Shown in pieces: positions 1 through 5,093 of a stretch of DNA of 7,019 nt. Source of the stretch: Candidatus Glassiibacteriota bacterium (GTDB taxonomy: Bacteria > Gemmatimonadota > Glassbacteria > GWA2-58-10). The notes under the pieces are model-generated. The model was not told the DNA's origin and did not search any database. It saw only the letters and a program-made list of their open reading frames with translations. Location: contig JAFGTO010000121.1 in NCBI GenBank assembly GCA_016934095.1, positions 1 through 7,019 of the forward strand, in the 5' to 3' direction. Numbering within the stretch: the first letter of the stretch is position 1; each line of letters opens with the position of its first letter. The translations under genes and the position numbers were made by a program.

Positions 1-102
1 GAGCCGGGGACCGGTTTCACCCTGCTCGCTTTCGCCGCGGTGATGGGCTGGCTGGTACATTTCGTGCTCAATCGCACCGGCTGGGAAAAAGTGGTCGAAT
101 AG
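1..102 (+). CDS. C-terminal fragment of an integral membrane protein
   Basis: The window opens inside a reading frame that ends at a TAG codon after 33 residues. The fragment contains one strongly hydrophobic stretch (FTLLAFAAVMGWLVHFVL), followed by a short polar tail, NRTGWEKVVE. That pattern is typical of the last transmembrane helix and cytoplasmic tail of a multi-pass transporter, for example of the MFS or sodium:solute symporter type. The family cannot be decided from so little sequence. The next gene starts 58 bp downstream on the same strand, so the two could share a transcript. The call as a membrane protein is an inference from hydrophobicity and reading-frame continuity only. Confidence 0.55.
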   Translation, partial: EPGTGFTLLAFAAVMGWLVHFVLNRTGWEKVVE

Positions 103-146
103 CCGCTTCCCGGCTGTCATGGATAACTCGAAAATCACCGTGCTGT

Positions 147-152
147 GGAAGG
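147..152 (+). promoter_or_regulatory. Ribosome binding site that decides the start of the Tat propeller gene
   Basis: GGAAGG lies 8 nt upstream of the ATG at 161. The earlier in-frame ATG at 119 has no purine-rich element ahead of it; its upstream sequence is the pyrimidine-rich gcttcccggctgtc. Starting at 161 also puts the twin-arginine pair at residues 7-8, the usual position for a Tat signal. Starting at 119 would bury it behind 20 residues. Confidence 0.6.
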
Positions 153-160
153 TTTCGGCG

Positions 161-1492
161 ATGCACCTGAAAACCGACCGGAGAAAGTTTTTCCGCACCT
201 CCGCCGGGCTGCTGGCGGCCGCCCTGGCGCCGGGTATCTGGTCCTGCCGGCGCCCGGCCGCAGCCAGGAAAAAGTACGACTTCACTCCGTACGCTCCCGG
301 CGGCACCCGCGTACCCGTGGTCAAGGTTACCCCGGATGACGGCTCTTACGTGCACACCTACTACGATGTCTGCTCGCTCAGCCCCTCGCAGCGCTACCTG
401 GCGGCCACCCGGCTCCCTTACCAGGACCATATCCCGGCCCTGGGAGATGGAGACAAGGCGGATGTCTGCGTGATCGACCTCGAGGAGCAGACTATCGAGA
501 CGGTCTACTCCACCCGGAGCTGGGGTTTCCAGGTCGGCGCCAACCTGCAGTGGGGTTCCACGGACCGATGCCTCTACACCAACGACGTGGTCGGGGACAC
601 GGCAGTCTGCGTGCAGGTCGACCTCGAGACCGATGAAGCCACCGCCTTCTCCGGGCCGATGTACCATATCGCCCCGGATGAGTCCTGCGTGATAGGATTC
701 CCCCTGGAGCTGCTCAACGTAACGCAGCAGGGGTACGGAGTGCCCTCCCGCGATCCCGCAAACCCCCGCCGTCTGCCGCCCGGCGCTGCGGCGGACCAGG
801 GGGTCTGGCGCACGGACCTGAAAACCGGTGAAAAATCGCTGCTGCTTTCCCTGGCTGCGGTGGCGGAGAAGATCCCGGAGCCGGCGCCCCGCAAAAACGG
901 CACGTTCTATTTCTGGCACTCGAAGTTCAACAGGCAGGGCACCCGGATCATGCAGGTGCTGCGCTGCCTGTTCCCGGACGGCTGGGGAGTGAGAAACGCA
1001 ATGGTTTTTACCTGCGCCGCCGATGGCGGCGACATCCGCTATACTCCCAGCAAACCGGTGTGGGGACAGATGGGCGGCCATCCCAACTGGCACCCGGACG
1101 GGATCCACCTGATCAGGAACCTCAAGCCGGACGGCGAGAACGAGCGTTTCTGCAAGATCCGCTATGACGGCAGCGAAGTGGCGGTGCTGAGCGAGAAATT
1201 CAAGGGAGGGGGGCATCCTACGGTCGACCCGGCCACCAGGTTCTGTATTACCGACGACTTCCCCTTTGACGGGGTCCAGCAAGTCTCGATACGCCTGATC
1301 GACCTGGCAGCCCAGGAAGAAGAAATTATCTGCACCATGCCCACCCTCGAGAGGGAAGGGCTGAAACATCCGGCGCTGCGGCTGGACGGGCACCCGTTCT
1401 GGAGCAGGGACTACCGGAAAGTCTGTTTCCAGGCCGCTCCCGCGGGCAAGAGGCAGCTTTTCATCGCCGACCTCTCAGGAATAGTCGCCTGA
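161..1492 (+). CDS. Tat-exported beta-propeller protein, TolB / oligogalacturonate-lyase-like
   Basis: This 443-residue protein begins with a twin-arginine signal: D-R-R-K-F-F-R at residues 6-12, a hydrophobic run LLAAALAPGI, then Cys29. The Cys could be lipidated, but the preceding I-W-S is a poor lipobox. The mature part has repeated short strands and PDG-type turns, such as H-P-N-W-H-P-D-G at 307-314 and G-H-P-F-W-S-R-D at 410-417, as seen in TolB/WD40-like propellers. The last blade (HPFWS, then KVCFQA, then LFIADLSG) resembles the final blade of oligogalacturonate lyases (Pectate_lyase22), which bind a metal through His residues. Five His-Pro pairs occur in the C-terminal third, at 307, 311, 352, 403 and 411. 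Lyase activity is not established; a binding or scaffolding propeller is equally possible. It follows a membrane-protein gene and converges with the minus-strand lipoprotein gene. The fold is fairly sure, the function is not. Confidence 0.7.
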   Translation: MHLKTDRRKFFRTSAGLLAAALAPGIWSCRRPAAARKKYDFTPYAPGGTRVPVVKVTPDDGSYVHTYYDVCSLSPSQRYLAATRLPYQDHIPALGDGDKADVCVIDLEEQTIETVYSTRSWGFQVGANLQWGSTDRCLYTNDVVGDTAVCVQVDLETDEATAFSGPMYHIAPDESCVIGFPLELLNVTQQGYGVPSRDPANPRRLPPGAAADQGVWRTDLKTGEKSLLLSLAAVAEKIPEPAPRKNGTFYFWHSKFNRQGTRIMQVLRCLFPDGWGVRNAMVFTCAADGGDIRYTPSKPVWGQMGGHPNWHPDGIHLIRNLKPDGENERFCKIRYDGSEVAVLSEKFKGGGHPTVDPATRFCITDDFPFDGVQQVSIRLIDLAAQEEEIICTMPTLEREGLKHPALRLDGHPFWSRDYRKVCFQAAPAGKRQLFIADLSGIVA

Positions 1493-1526
1493 AAACGGGC
1501 TGTAACGGCGCCAGGCCGCCGCCTGC

Positions 1527-2048
1527 TCAAAGCATCTCGAACGAACCGAACATTATTTCAGCGTCCTTGAAGTACTGGTCGTATTTATCCGTCTCAGCGG
1601 TATAGGTCACAATATACGCCTTACCGCCGGCAATGGTATATACCTGCATCATTTTCAGCTCCATCTCCCCCTGTTTCCCGGAAACCACCAGCAAATACCC
1701 CTCGCTGCCGCCCAGGGACCTCTTCCCGGATTCGACTATGGTGGCGTTGGCTTTATGCAGGTAATCTTTCATGTGGTTGGTCAGCTCCTCGAGCGTCATG
1801 GGCATCGAGTTCAAATCCTGGACCACCACGTTGACAGCCTCCTGGAAACGGTCGTCCTCACCCTCTTTCGGGGAAAGGAAAACCATGGAGATATCCACCT
1901 GCTGCATTTCCCAGCCAGGTTTGTAATCGACCCGGTAGCCGTTCTTCTCATCGGTGTAGGTGAGGTTGTCTTGCCCGCAGCATAAAGTCAACAGCACTGC
2001 GCCGAGCAAACCGGCCCGTAACGCTTTATTAAGCACCTTGCCTTCCAC
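1527..2048 (-). CDS. Secreted PsbP-like lipoprotein
   Basis: This 173-residue protein starts at a GTG codon supported by a strong Shine-Dalgarno sequence. Residues 1-24 form a signal peptide (basic K4, K8 and R11, then AGLLGAVLLTLCCG). Lipidation at Cys23 or Cys24 is likely but the lipobox is irregular, with Leu or Cys at -1 instead of Gly, Ala or Ser. The mature domain begins YTDEKNGYRVDYKPGWEMQ. It continues through a beta-alpha-beta pattern ending in AYIVTYTAETDKYDQYFKDA and IMFGSFEM. This is the layout of PsbP/DcrB-like domains, where a short protein carries an opening NGYxxxYPxGW-type strand and a closing FxxSF strand. Bacterial members are periplasmic or membrane-anchored proteins mostly of unknown role, and no photosynthetic role is implied. 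The gene is monocistronic here, with its own predicted promoter at 2101-2129. Family assignment is by pattern memory. Confidence 0.75.
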   Translation of the reverse strand: MEGKVLNKALRAGLLGAVLLTLCCGQDNLTYTDEKNGYRVDYKPGWEMQQVDISMVFLSPKEGEDDRFQEAVNVVVQDLNSMPMTLEELTNHMKDYLHKANATIVESGKRSLGGSEGYLLVVSGKQGEMELKMMQVYTIAGGKAYIVTYTAETDKYDQYFKDAEIMFGSFEML

Positions 2049-2055
2049 GGCAGCG

Positions 2056-2063
2056 CCTCCTTT
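2056..2063 (-). promoter_or_regulatory. Strong ribosome binding site fixing a GTG start
   Basis: Read on the minus strand, AAAGGAGG stands 7 nt ahead of the GTG at 2048-2046. This near-perfect anti-16S match at ideal spacing is the main reason for accepting a non-ATG start. The resulting N-terminus is a proper signal peptide. Confidence 0.8.
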
Positions 2064-2100
2064 GGCTGAAAATTATCTTATCCGGGGAAAAATCCCTTTC

Positions 2101-2129
2101 TTTTTAGCAAAGTCCCGCTCTCAAGTCAA
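2101..2129 (-). promoter_or_regulatory. Predicted sigma70-type promoter of the PsbP-like lipoprotein gene
   Basis: On the minus strand, TTGACT (2129-2124) is followed after 17 bp by TAAAAA (2106-2101). TGC directly precedes the -10, giving an extended -10 motif. The -35 matches the consensus at five of six positions and the -10 at four. Transcription would begin near 2094 and give a leader of about 45 nt ending in the strong ribosome binding site. The call is by motif and spacing only. Confidence 0.4.
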
Positions 2130-2258
2130 GACAATTGAAGACTTCTCCCGGTTTAAACGCGCTTACTAAAAACCAATTTGCAATATAGGCCATTTATCCG
2201 GTTATTCAATATTTTCCCGGGAGCGATCGACCAGGCTGCCGCCGGGCGGTGAAATTGC

Positions 2259-2287
2259 TTGATTACTGCCTGCCGGCTGATTATGAT
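2259..2287 (+). promoter_or_regulatory. Predicted sigma70-type promoter of the M32 carboxypeptidase operon
   Basis: TTGATT (2259-2264) is separated by 17 bp from TATGAT (2282-2287), which matches the -10 consensus at five of six positions. Transcription would start near 2294, about 50 nt before the ATG at 2344. The surroundings are more AT-rich than the flanking genes, as expected for a promoter. The -10 box lies inside an inverted repeat. Confidence 0.45.
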
Positions 2288-2308
2288 AACTTCCGGCCCG
2301 TTATCTAA
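2281..2308 (+). repeat. Inverted repeat overlapping the predicted -10, operator-like
   Basis: GATAAC (2285-2290) and GTTATC (2300-2305) form perfect 6-bp arms separated by 9 bp. Outside them, TTA (2281-2283) and TAA (2306-2308) extend the symmetry if one extra T at 2284 is allowed. The centre-to-centre distance of 15 bp would suit a dimeric DNA-binding protein, and the position over the -10 and predicted start site would suit a repressor. No regulator gene is present in the window, so the operator role is inference. Confidence 0.35.
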
Positions 2309-2343
2309 AGACTCACACTAATGTCATTCCGGGAAACCCTACC

Positions 2344-3852
2344 ATGAGCCAAGCCGCAAACCCCTACAGCCGTCTGATGGGGATCTATAGAGAGGTCGCG
2401 CTGCTGGAATCCTGCTCCTCGCTGCTGCAGTGGGACCAGGAGACTTTCATGCCCGGGCGCGGGGTGGACCACCGTGCCGAACAGCTCGCCCTGCTGGCAG
2501 GGCTGGCCCACCGGAGGTTCACCGACCCCCTGGTGGGAGAGCTGCTGGCCGCCTGCGAAAACGGCCCCGCCGCACCCGGCCCGGCCGAAAGTGTCAACCT
2601 CAGGGAAATCCGCCGCAAGTACGACAAGAAAACCAGGCTCCCCTGCCGCCTGGTGGAGGAGCTCGCCCAAACCACCACCCAGGCCCATCCGGCCTGGGTA
2701 GAGGCCCGCAAGAAATCCGATTTCGGCTCTTTCAGCCCCTGGCTGAAAAAAATTGTGGCCCTCAAGCGGGAACAGGCCCAGGCCCTCGGCTGGCAGGACT
2801 CGCCCTACGACCCTCTGGTCGATGATTTCGAGCCGGGCGAGACCGAATCATCGCTGTCCGCGATTTTTTCGGAGCTCTGCCGGGGGCTTGCCCCGCTGAT
2901 CGAAAAAATCGCGGACTCCGGCCGCGACCCGGACACTTCTTTCCTTTCCGGCATTTACCCGGTCAAGCGCCAGCAGGAGTTCGGCCGGGATGCGGCGGCC
3001 GCCTGCGGCTTCGATTTCAGCAGCGGGCGGCTGGATGAGGTGGTGCACCCGTTTTGCACCGGGATCGGGCCGGGCGACACGCGGATAACCGCCAGCTTCG
3101 ACAGCTCGGACTTCTGCCGGGCTTTTTTCGGCATACTCCACGAGGCCGGGCACGGCATGTACGACCAGGGTCTGGATCCGGAGCATTACGGCGCTCCCCT
3201 GGGCGAGGCCGTGTCCGTGGGACTCCATGAATCGCAGTCCCGTATCTGGGAGAACTTTGTCGGCCTGAGCAGGCCGTTCTGGGAACACTTCCTGCCCCGG
3301 GCCAGGGCAGCCTTTCCGGAGGCCCTGGGCAGGGTGAGCCTCGACAGCTTCCTTCGGGCCGTCAACCGGGTGGCGCCCTCTTTCATCCGGATCGAGGCCG
3401 ATGAGCTGACCTACAACCTGCATGTCATCCTGAGGTTCGAGCTGGAGAGCCTGCTGATCTCCGGCGAGCTCGACCCGGCCGAGGTCCCCGCCGCCTGGAA
3501 CGAGCGCTTCAGGCAACTGCTGGGGGTCGAGGTCCCGGACGACAGGCGCGGGTGCCTCCAGGATACCCATTGGTCCAACGGCATTTTCGGTTATTTCCCC
3601 ACCTACTGCCTGGGCAACCTCTACGCGGCACAGTTTTTCGCAAAAGCGCGCCGGGACATCCCTGGCCTCGACAGCTCGTTCGCCCGGGGCAGCTTCAGCG
3701 ACCTGCTGGCCTGGCTCCGGGAAAATATCCACTGCCACGGCATGCGCTTCCGGGCGGGCGAGCTGGTGGAGAAGGCCACGGGAAAACCGTTGAGCACGGA
3801 ACTCCTGCTGGCTTACCTGCAGGAAAAATACACTGCCCTTTACAACCTTTAG
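2344..3852 (+). CDS. M32 family metallocarboxypeptidase (carboxypeptidase Taq)
   Basis: This 502-residue protein is the usual length for the M32 family. These are cytoplasmic, metal-dependent enzymes that remove C-terminal amino acids with broad specificity. The metal site is complete: H-E-A-G-H at residues 266-270 and H-E-S-Q-S-R at 295-300, whose Glu296 is the expected third ligand. Other family signatures are W-D-Q-E-T in the N-terminal region, H-P-F at 235-237, D-T-R-I-T at 245-249, E-A-D-E-L-T-Y from 351, and G-Y-F-P-T-Y-C-L-G-N-L from 416. No signal peptide is present, so it should act in the cytoplasm on peptides. The start at 2344 gives the normal N-terminus although its Shine-Dalgarno (GGGAA) is weak. 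A promoter is predicted about 60 bp upstream, and the following lipoprotein gene begins 15 bp after the stop, suggesting co-transcription. Confidence 0.96.
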   Translation: MSQAANPYSRLMGIYREVALLESCSSLLQWDQETFMPGRGVDHRAEQLALLAGLAHRRFTDPLVGELLAACENGPAAPGPAESVNLREIRRKYDKKTRLPCRLVEELAQTTTQAHPAWVEARKKSDFGSFSPWLKKIVALKREQAQALGWQDSPYDPLVDDFEPGETESSLSAIFSELCRGLAPLIEKIADSGRDPDTSFLSGIYPVKRQQEFGRDAAAACGFDFSSGRLDEVVHPFCTGIGPGDTRITASFDSSDFCRAFFGILHEAGHGMYDQGLDPEHYGAPLGEAVSVGLHESQSRIWENFVGLSRPFWEHFLPRARAAFPEALGRVSLDSFLRAVNRVAPSFIRIEADELTYNLHVILRFELESLLISGELDPAEVPAAWNERFRQLLGVEVPDDRRGCLQDTHWSNGIFGYFPTYCLGNLYAAQFFAKARRDIPGLDSSFARGSFSDLLAWLRENIHCHGMRFRAGELVEKATGKPLSTELLLAYLQEKYTALYNL

Positions 3853-3867
3853 CCGGAGTCTGCCGGG

Positions 3868-4839
3868 ATGAGACACCAGATTGGGAGACCTGTCGTCCCG
3901 TTGGCGACCGGCCTGTTCGTGATCAGCTTCCTGTTGGGCGGCTGCTCCGGCGGCGCAGACAAAAAATCCGCCTCACCGGTCGCTGAACCTCCTTCCGCCG
4001 CGAGGACGGATGAGCTGATCCTCTGCGGCTGGGACGAGGTTTTTATCCTCGGGATCGACCGGACAGGGCAGAGACCGCCGGAGAAAGTCTGGTCCTGGAC
4101 TGCGGAGGGCTGCCCGGACCTGCCGGACTCGATGAAACCGAGGTTCAGCACCACCGATGAGTGCAAGCCGGTCGAGGGCGGCGCCAAGGTGCTGATCACC
4201 TCATCCTCGGATGGCGTAGCCCTGGTGGAGCGCTCCTCGGGCAGGGTCCTTTTTTACGGGACTGCGCACAACGCCCACTCTGCCGAGCCCCTGCCCGGCC
4301 GCCGCCTGGCAGTGGCCGCCTCGCACAGGCCCGGCGGCAGCGGAGACCGCCTGATCGTGTTCGACCTGGATACCCACGGAAAAGAGCTTACCAGTGCAGA
4401 GCTGCCCTGGGGGCACGGCGTTGTCTGGGATGAGGATAGGCAGGTCCTCTGGGCGCTTTCCGGCAAAGATCTCCGGGAGTTCAGGCTCAGGGACTGGGAC
4501 ACCGGCAGCCCCGGTCTCGAGCCGGCCGGCAGGACCGACCTGCCCGGGGACGGCGGGCACGACCTTCAACCGGTACCCGGCACCGGCTTGCTGGCAGTGA
4601 GCACAGACAGGCACTGCTGGCTTTTCGACCGCGAGAGCCGGCGGTTCACCCCCCACCCCGACCTGGCGGACCAGGCACGGGTGAAGAGCATCTCCCTGGA
4701 CCGGTCAACCGGCCGGCTGGCCTGGGTCCAGGCCGAGGGCGACGACTGGTGGGCGGAAAGGGTGCATTTCCTGCATCCCGGCCATACCCTCCATCTCCCA
4801 GGCCAGCACCTCTACAAGGCGCGCTGGAATGTCCGGTAG
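3868..4839 (+). CDS. DUF6528-type beta-propeller lipoprotein
   Basis: This 323-residue protein has a clear lipoprotein signal: a hydrophobic run GLFVISFLLGGC with the lipobox L-G-G-C ending at Cys26. Ser27 follows, so outer-membrane sorting is possible. A low-complexity linker rich in Ser, Ala and Pro leads to the folded part. Recognisable family blocks follow in order: LILCGWDEVFI, VWSW, TDECKPV, ILITSSSDGVALVERSSGRVLFYG after a short lead, NAHSAEPLPG, GHGVVWDE, GGHDLQPVPG, and the closing YKARW. These repeated short strands fit a propeller, and the blocks match what I recall of DUF6528, which has no assigned biochemical role. GGAG at 3855-3858, 9 nt before the ATG, supports the start. The 15-bp gap after the carboxypeptidase gene implies one transcript, although one product is cytoplasmic and the other envelope-anchored. 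Confidence 0.8.
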   Translation: MRHQIGRPVVPLATGLFVISFLLGGCSGGADKKSASPVAEPPSAARTDELILCGWDEVFILGIDRTGQRPPEKVWSWTAEGCPDLPDSMKPRFSTTDECKPVEGGAKVLITSSSDGVALVERSSGRVLFYGTAHNAHSAEPLPGRRLAVAASHRPGGSGDRLIVFDLDTHGKELTSAELPWGHGVVWDEDRQVLWALSGKDLREFRLRDWDTGSPGLEPAGRTDLPGDGGHDLQPVPGTGLLAVSTDRHCWLFDRESRRFTPHPDLADQARVKSISLDRSTGRLAWVQAEGDDWWAERVHFLHPGHTLHLPGQHLYKARWNVR

Positions 4840-4855
4840 TACCGAAGGATTTTTT
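4832..4855 (+). terminator. Weak possible intrinsic terminator over the lipoprotein stop codon
   Basis: TCCGG (4832-4836) can pair with CC at 4842-4843 and GGA at 4847-4849 around a 3-nt bulge. A run of six T (4850-4855) follows directly. The stem is short and bulged, so the T run is the stronger half of the evidence. Confidence 0.2.
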
Positions 4856-4906
4856 AAGCAGGCAGATCTCAGCCAGGATATTTTCTTTAAAAGGGGCCGG
4901 TCGTAT

Positions 4907-4930
4907 CCGCCGACTCAAGTCAGCGGTTTT
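4907..4930 (+). terminator. Terminator-like hairpin followed by TTTT
   Basis: CCGCCGACT (4907-4915) and AGTCAGCGG (4918-4926) form a 9-bp stem with one C/A mismatch. The apparent loop is only CA, so the innermost pair would open in practice. TTTT follows at once. It sits 67 bp after the stop of the DUF6528 lipoprotein and could end the carboxypeptidase-lipoprotein transcript. The short U run makes it a moderate candidate. It could equally be the first element of the structured region that follows. Confidence 0.35.
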
Positions 4931-4950
4931 GAAGCGGTAATCGTAAAGTA

Positions 4951-4985
4951 CCTCCGCTTGAAAGCGGCGGCCTTCAGCAGCCGCC
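4951..4985 (+). repeat. Two overlapping, mutually exclusive GC-rich stem-loops
   Basis: The first hairpin is CCGCTT (4954-4959) with AAGCGG (4962-4967), extended by CC/GG (4951-4952, 4969-4970) across one T/C mismatch. The second is GGCGGC (4966-4971) with GCCGCC (4980-4985) around an 8-nt loop CTTCAGCA. They share bases 4966-4970, so both cannot form fully at once. An upstream AAGCGG at 4932-4937 could also pair with CCGCTT. The layout could be an attenuator-like leader RNA or degenerate extragenic palindromes. Confidence 0.5.
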
Positions 4986-5024
4986 CTGTAAGGATTCACC
5001 CGTTCGAGCATAAAGCTGACAAAC

Positions 5025-5044
5025 CTGCCGGCTTCAGCCGGTAG
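5025..5044 (+). repeat. Palindromic stem-loop upstream of the transglutaminase-like gene
   Basis: CTGCCGGC (5025-5032) pairs with GCCGGTAG (5037-5044) as an 8-bp stem with one G/T pair and the tetraloop TTCA. No T run follows, so it is not a standard intrinsic terminator. Its GGCTTCAGCC core resembles the loop region of the hairpin at 4966-4985. It ends 49 bp before the next start codon and could lie in the leader of that mRNA. Confidence 0.5.
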
Positions 5045-5093
5045 TAGTATAGAATTTAACGGAAAAATACTTCAACAGACAAAGGGGGAAACC

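Noticed and set aside
119..160. Upstream ATG at 119 as the start of the Tat propeller gene
   Set aside because: No Shine-Dalgarno precedes it, and it would place the twin-arginine motif about 20 residues in. The ATG at 161 has GGAAGG at 8 nt and gives a standard Tat signal.
68..1393. Long minus-strand open frame opposite the Tat propeller gene
   Set aside because: Its translation is Arg-, Gly- and Val-rich with no recognisable domain and no good ribosome binding site. Such frames arise on the antisense strand of GC-rich genes. The same applies to minus-strand frames at 2848-3876, 4201-4656 and 5424-6560.
1493..1526. Terminator between the convergent genes
   Set aside because: CGGCG (1506-1510) and CGCCG (1517-1521) can form a 5-bp stem, but no T run follows on either strand.
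4829..5044. 71-codon plus-strand frame across the end of the DUF6528 gene and the intergenic palindromes
   Set aside because: It has only a weak AAGG upstream, its translation resembles no family, and it runs straight through the hairpins, which better explain the sequence.
5016..5055. Sigma70 promoter for the transglutaminase-like gene using CTGACA and TAGAAT
   Set aside because: The spacing is 28 bp (23 bp to the alternative TAGTAT), far outside the normal 16-18 bp, and no better -35 is found for either -10-like box.
4918..5060. Possible GEMM-type cyclic di-GMP riboswitch, suggested by ACAAACC next to a hairpin at 5021-5044
   Set aside because: The conserved ACGCAAAGC segment expected after that hairpin is absent, and the second half of the aptamer cannot be found.
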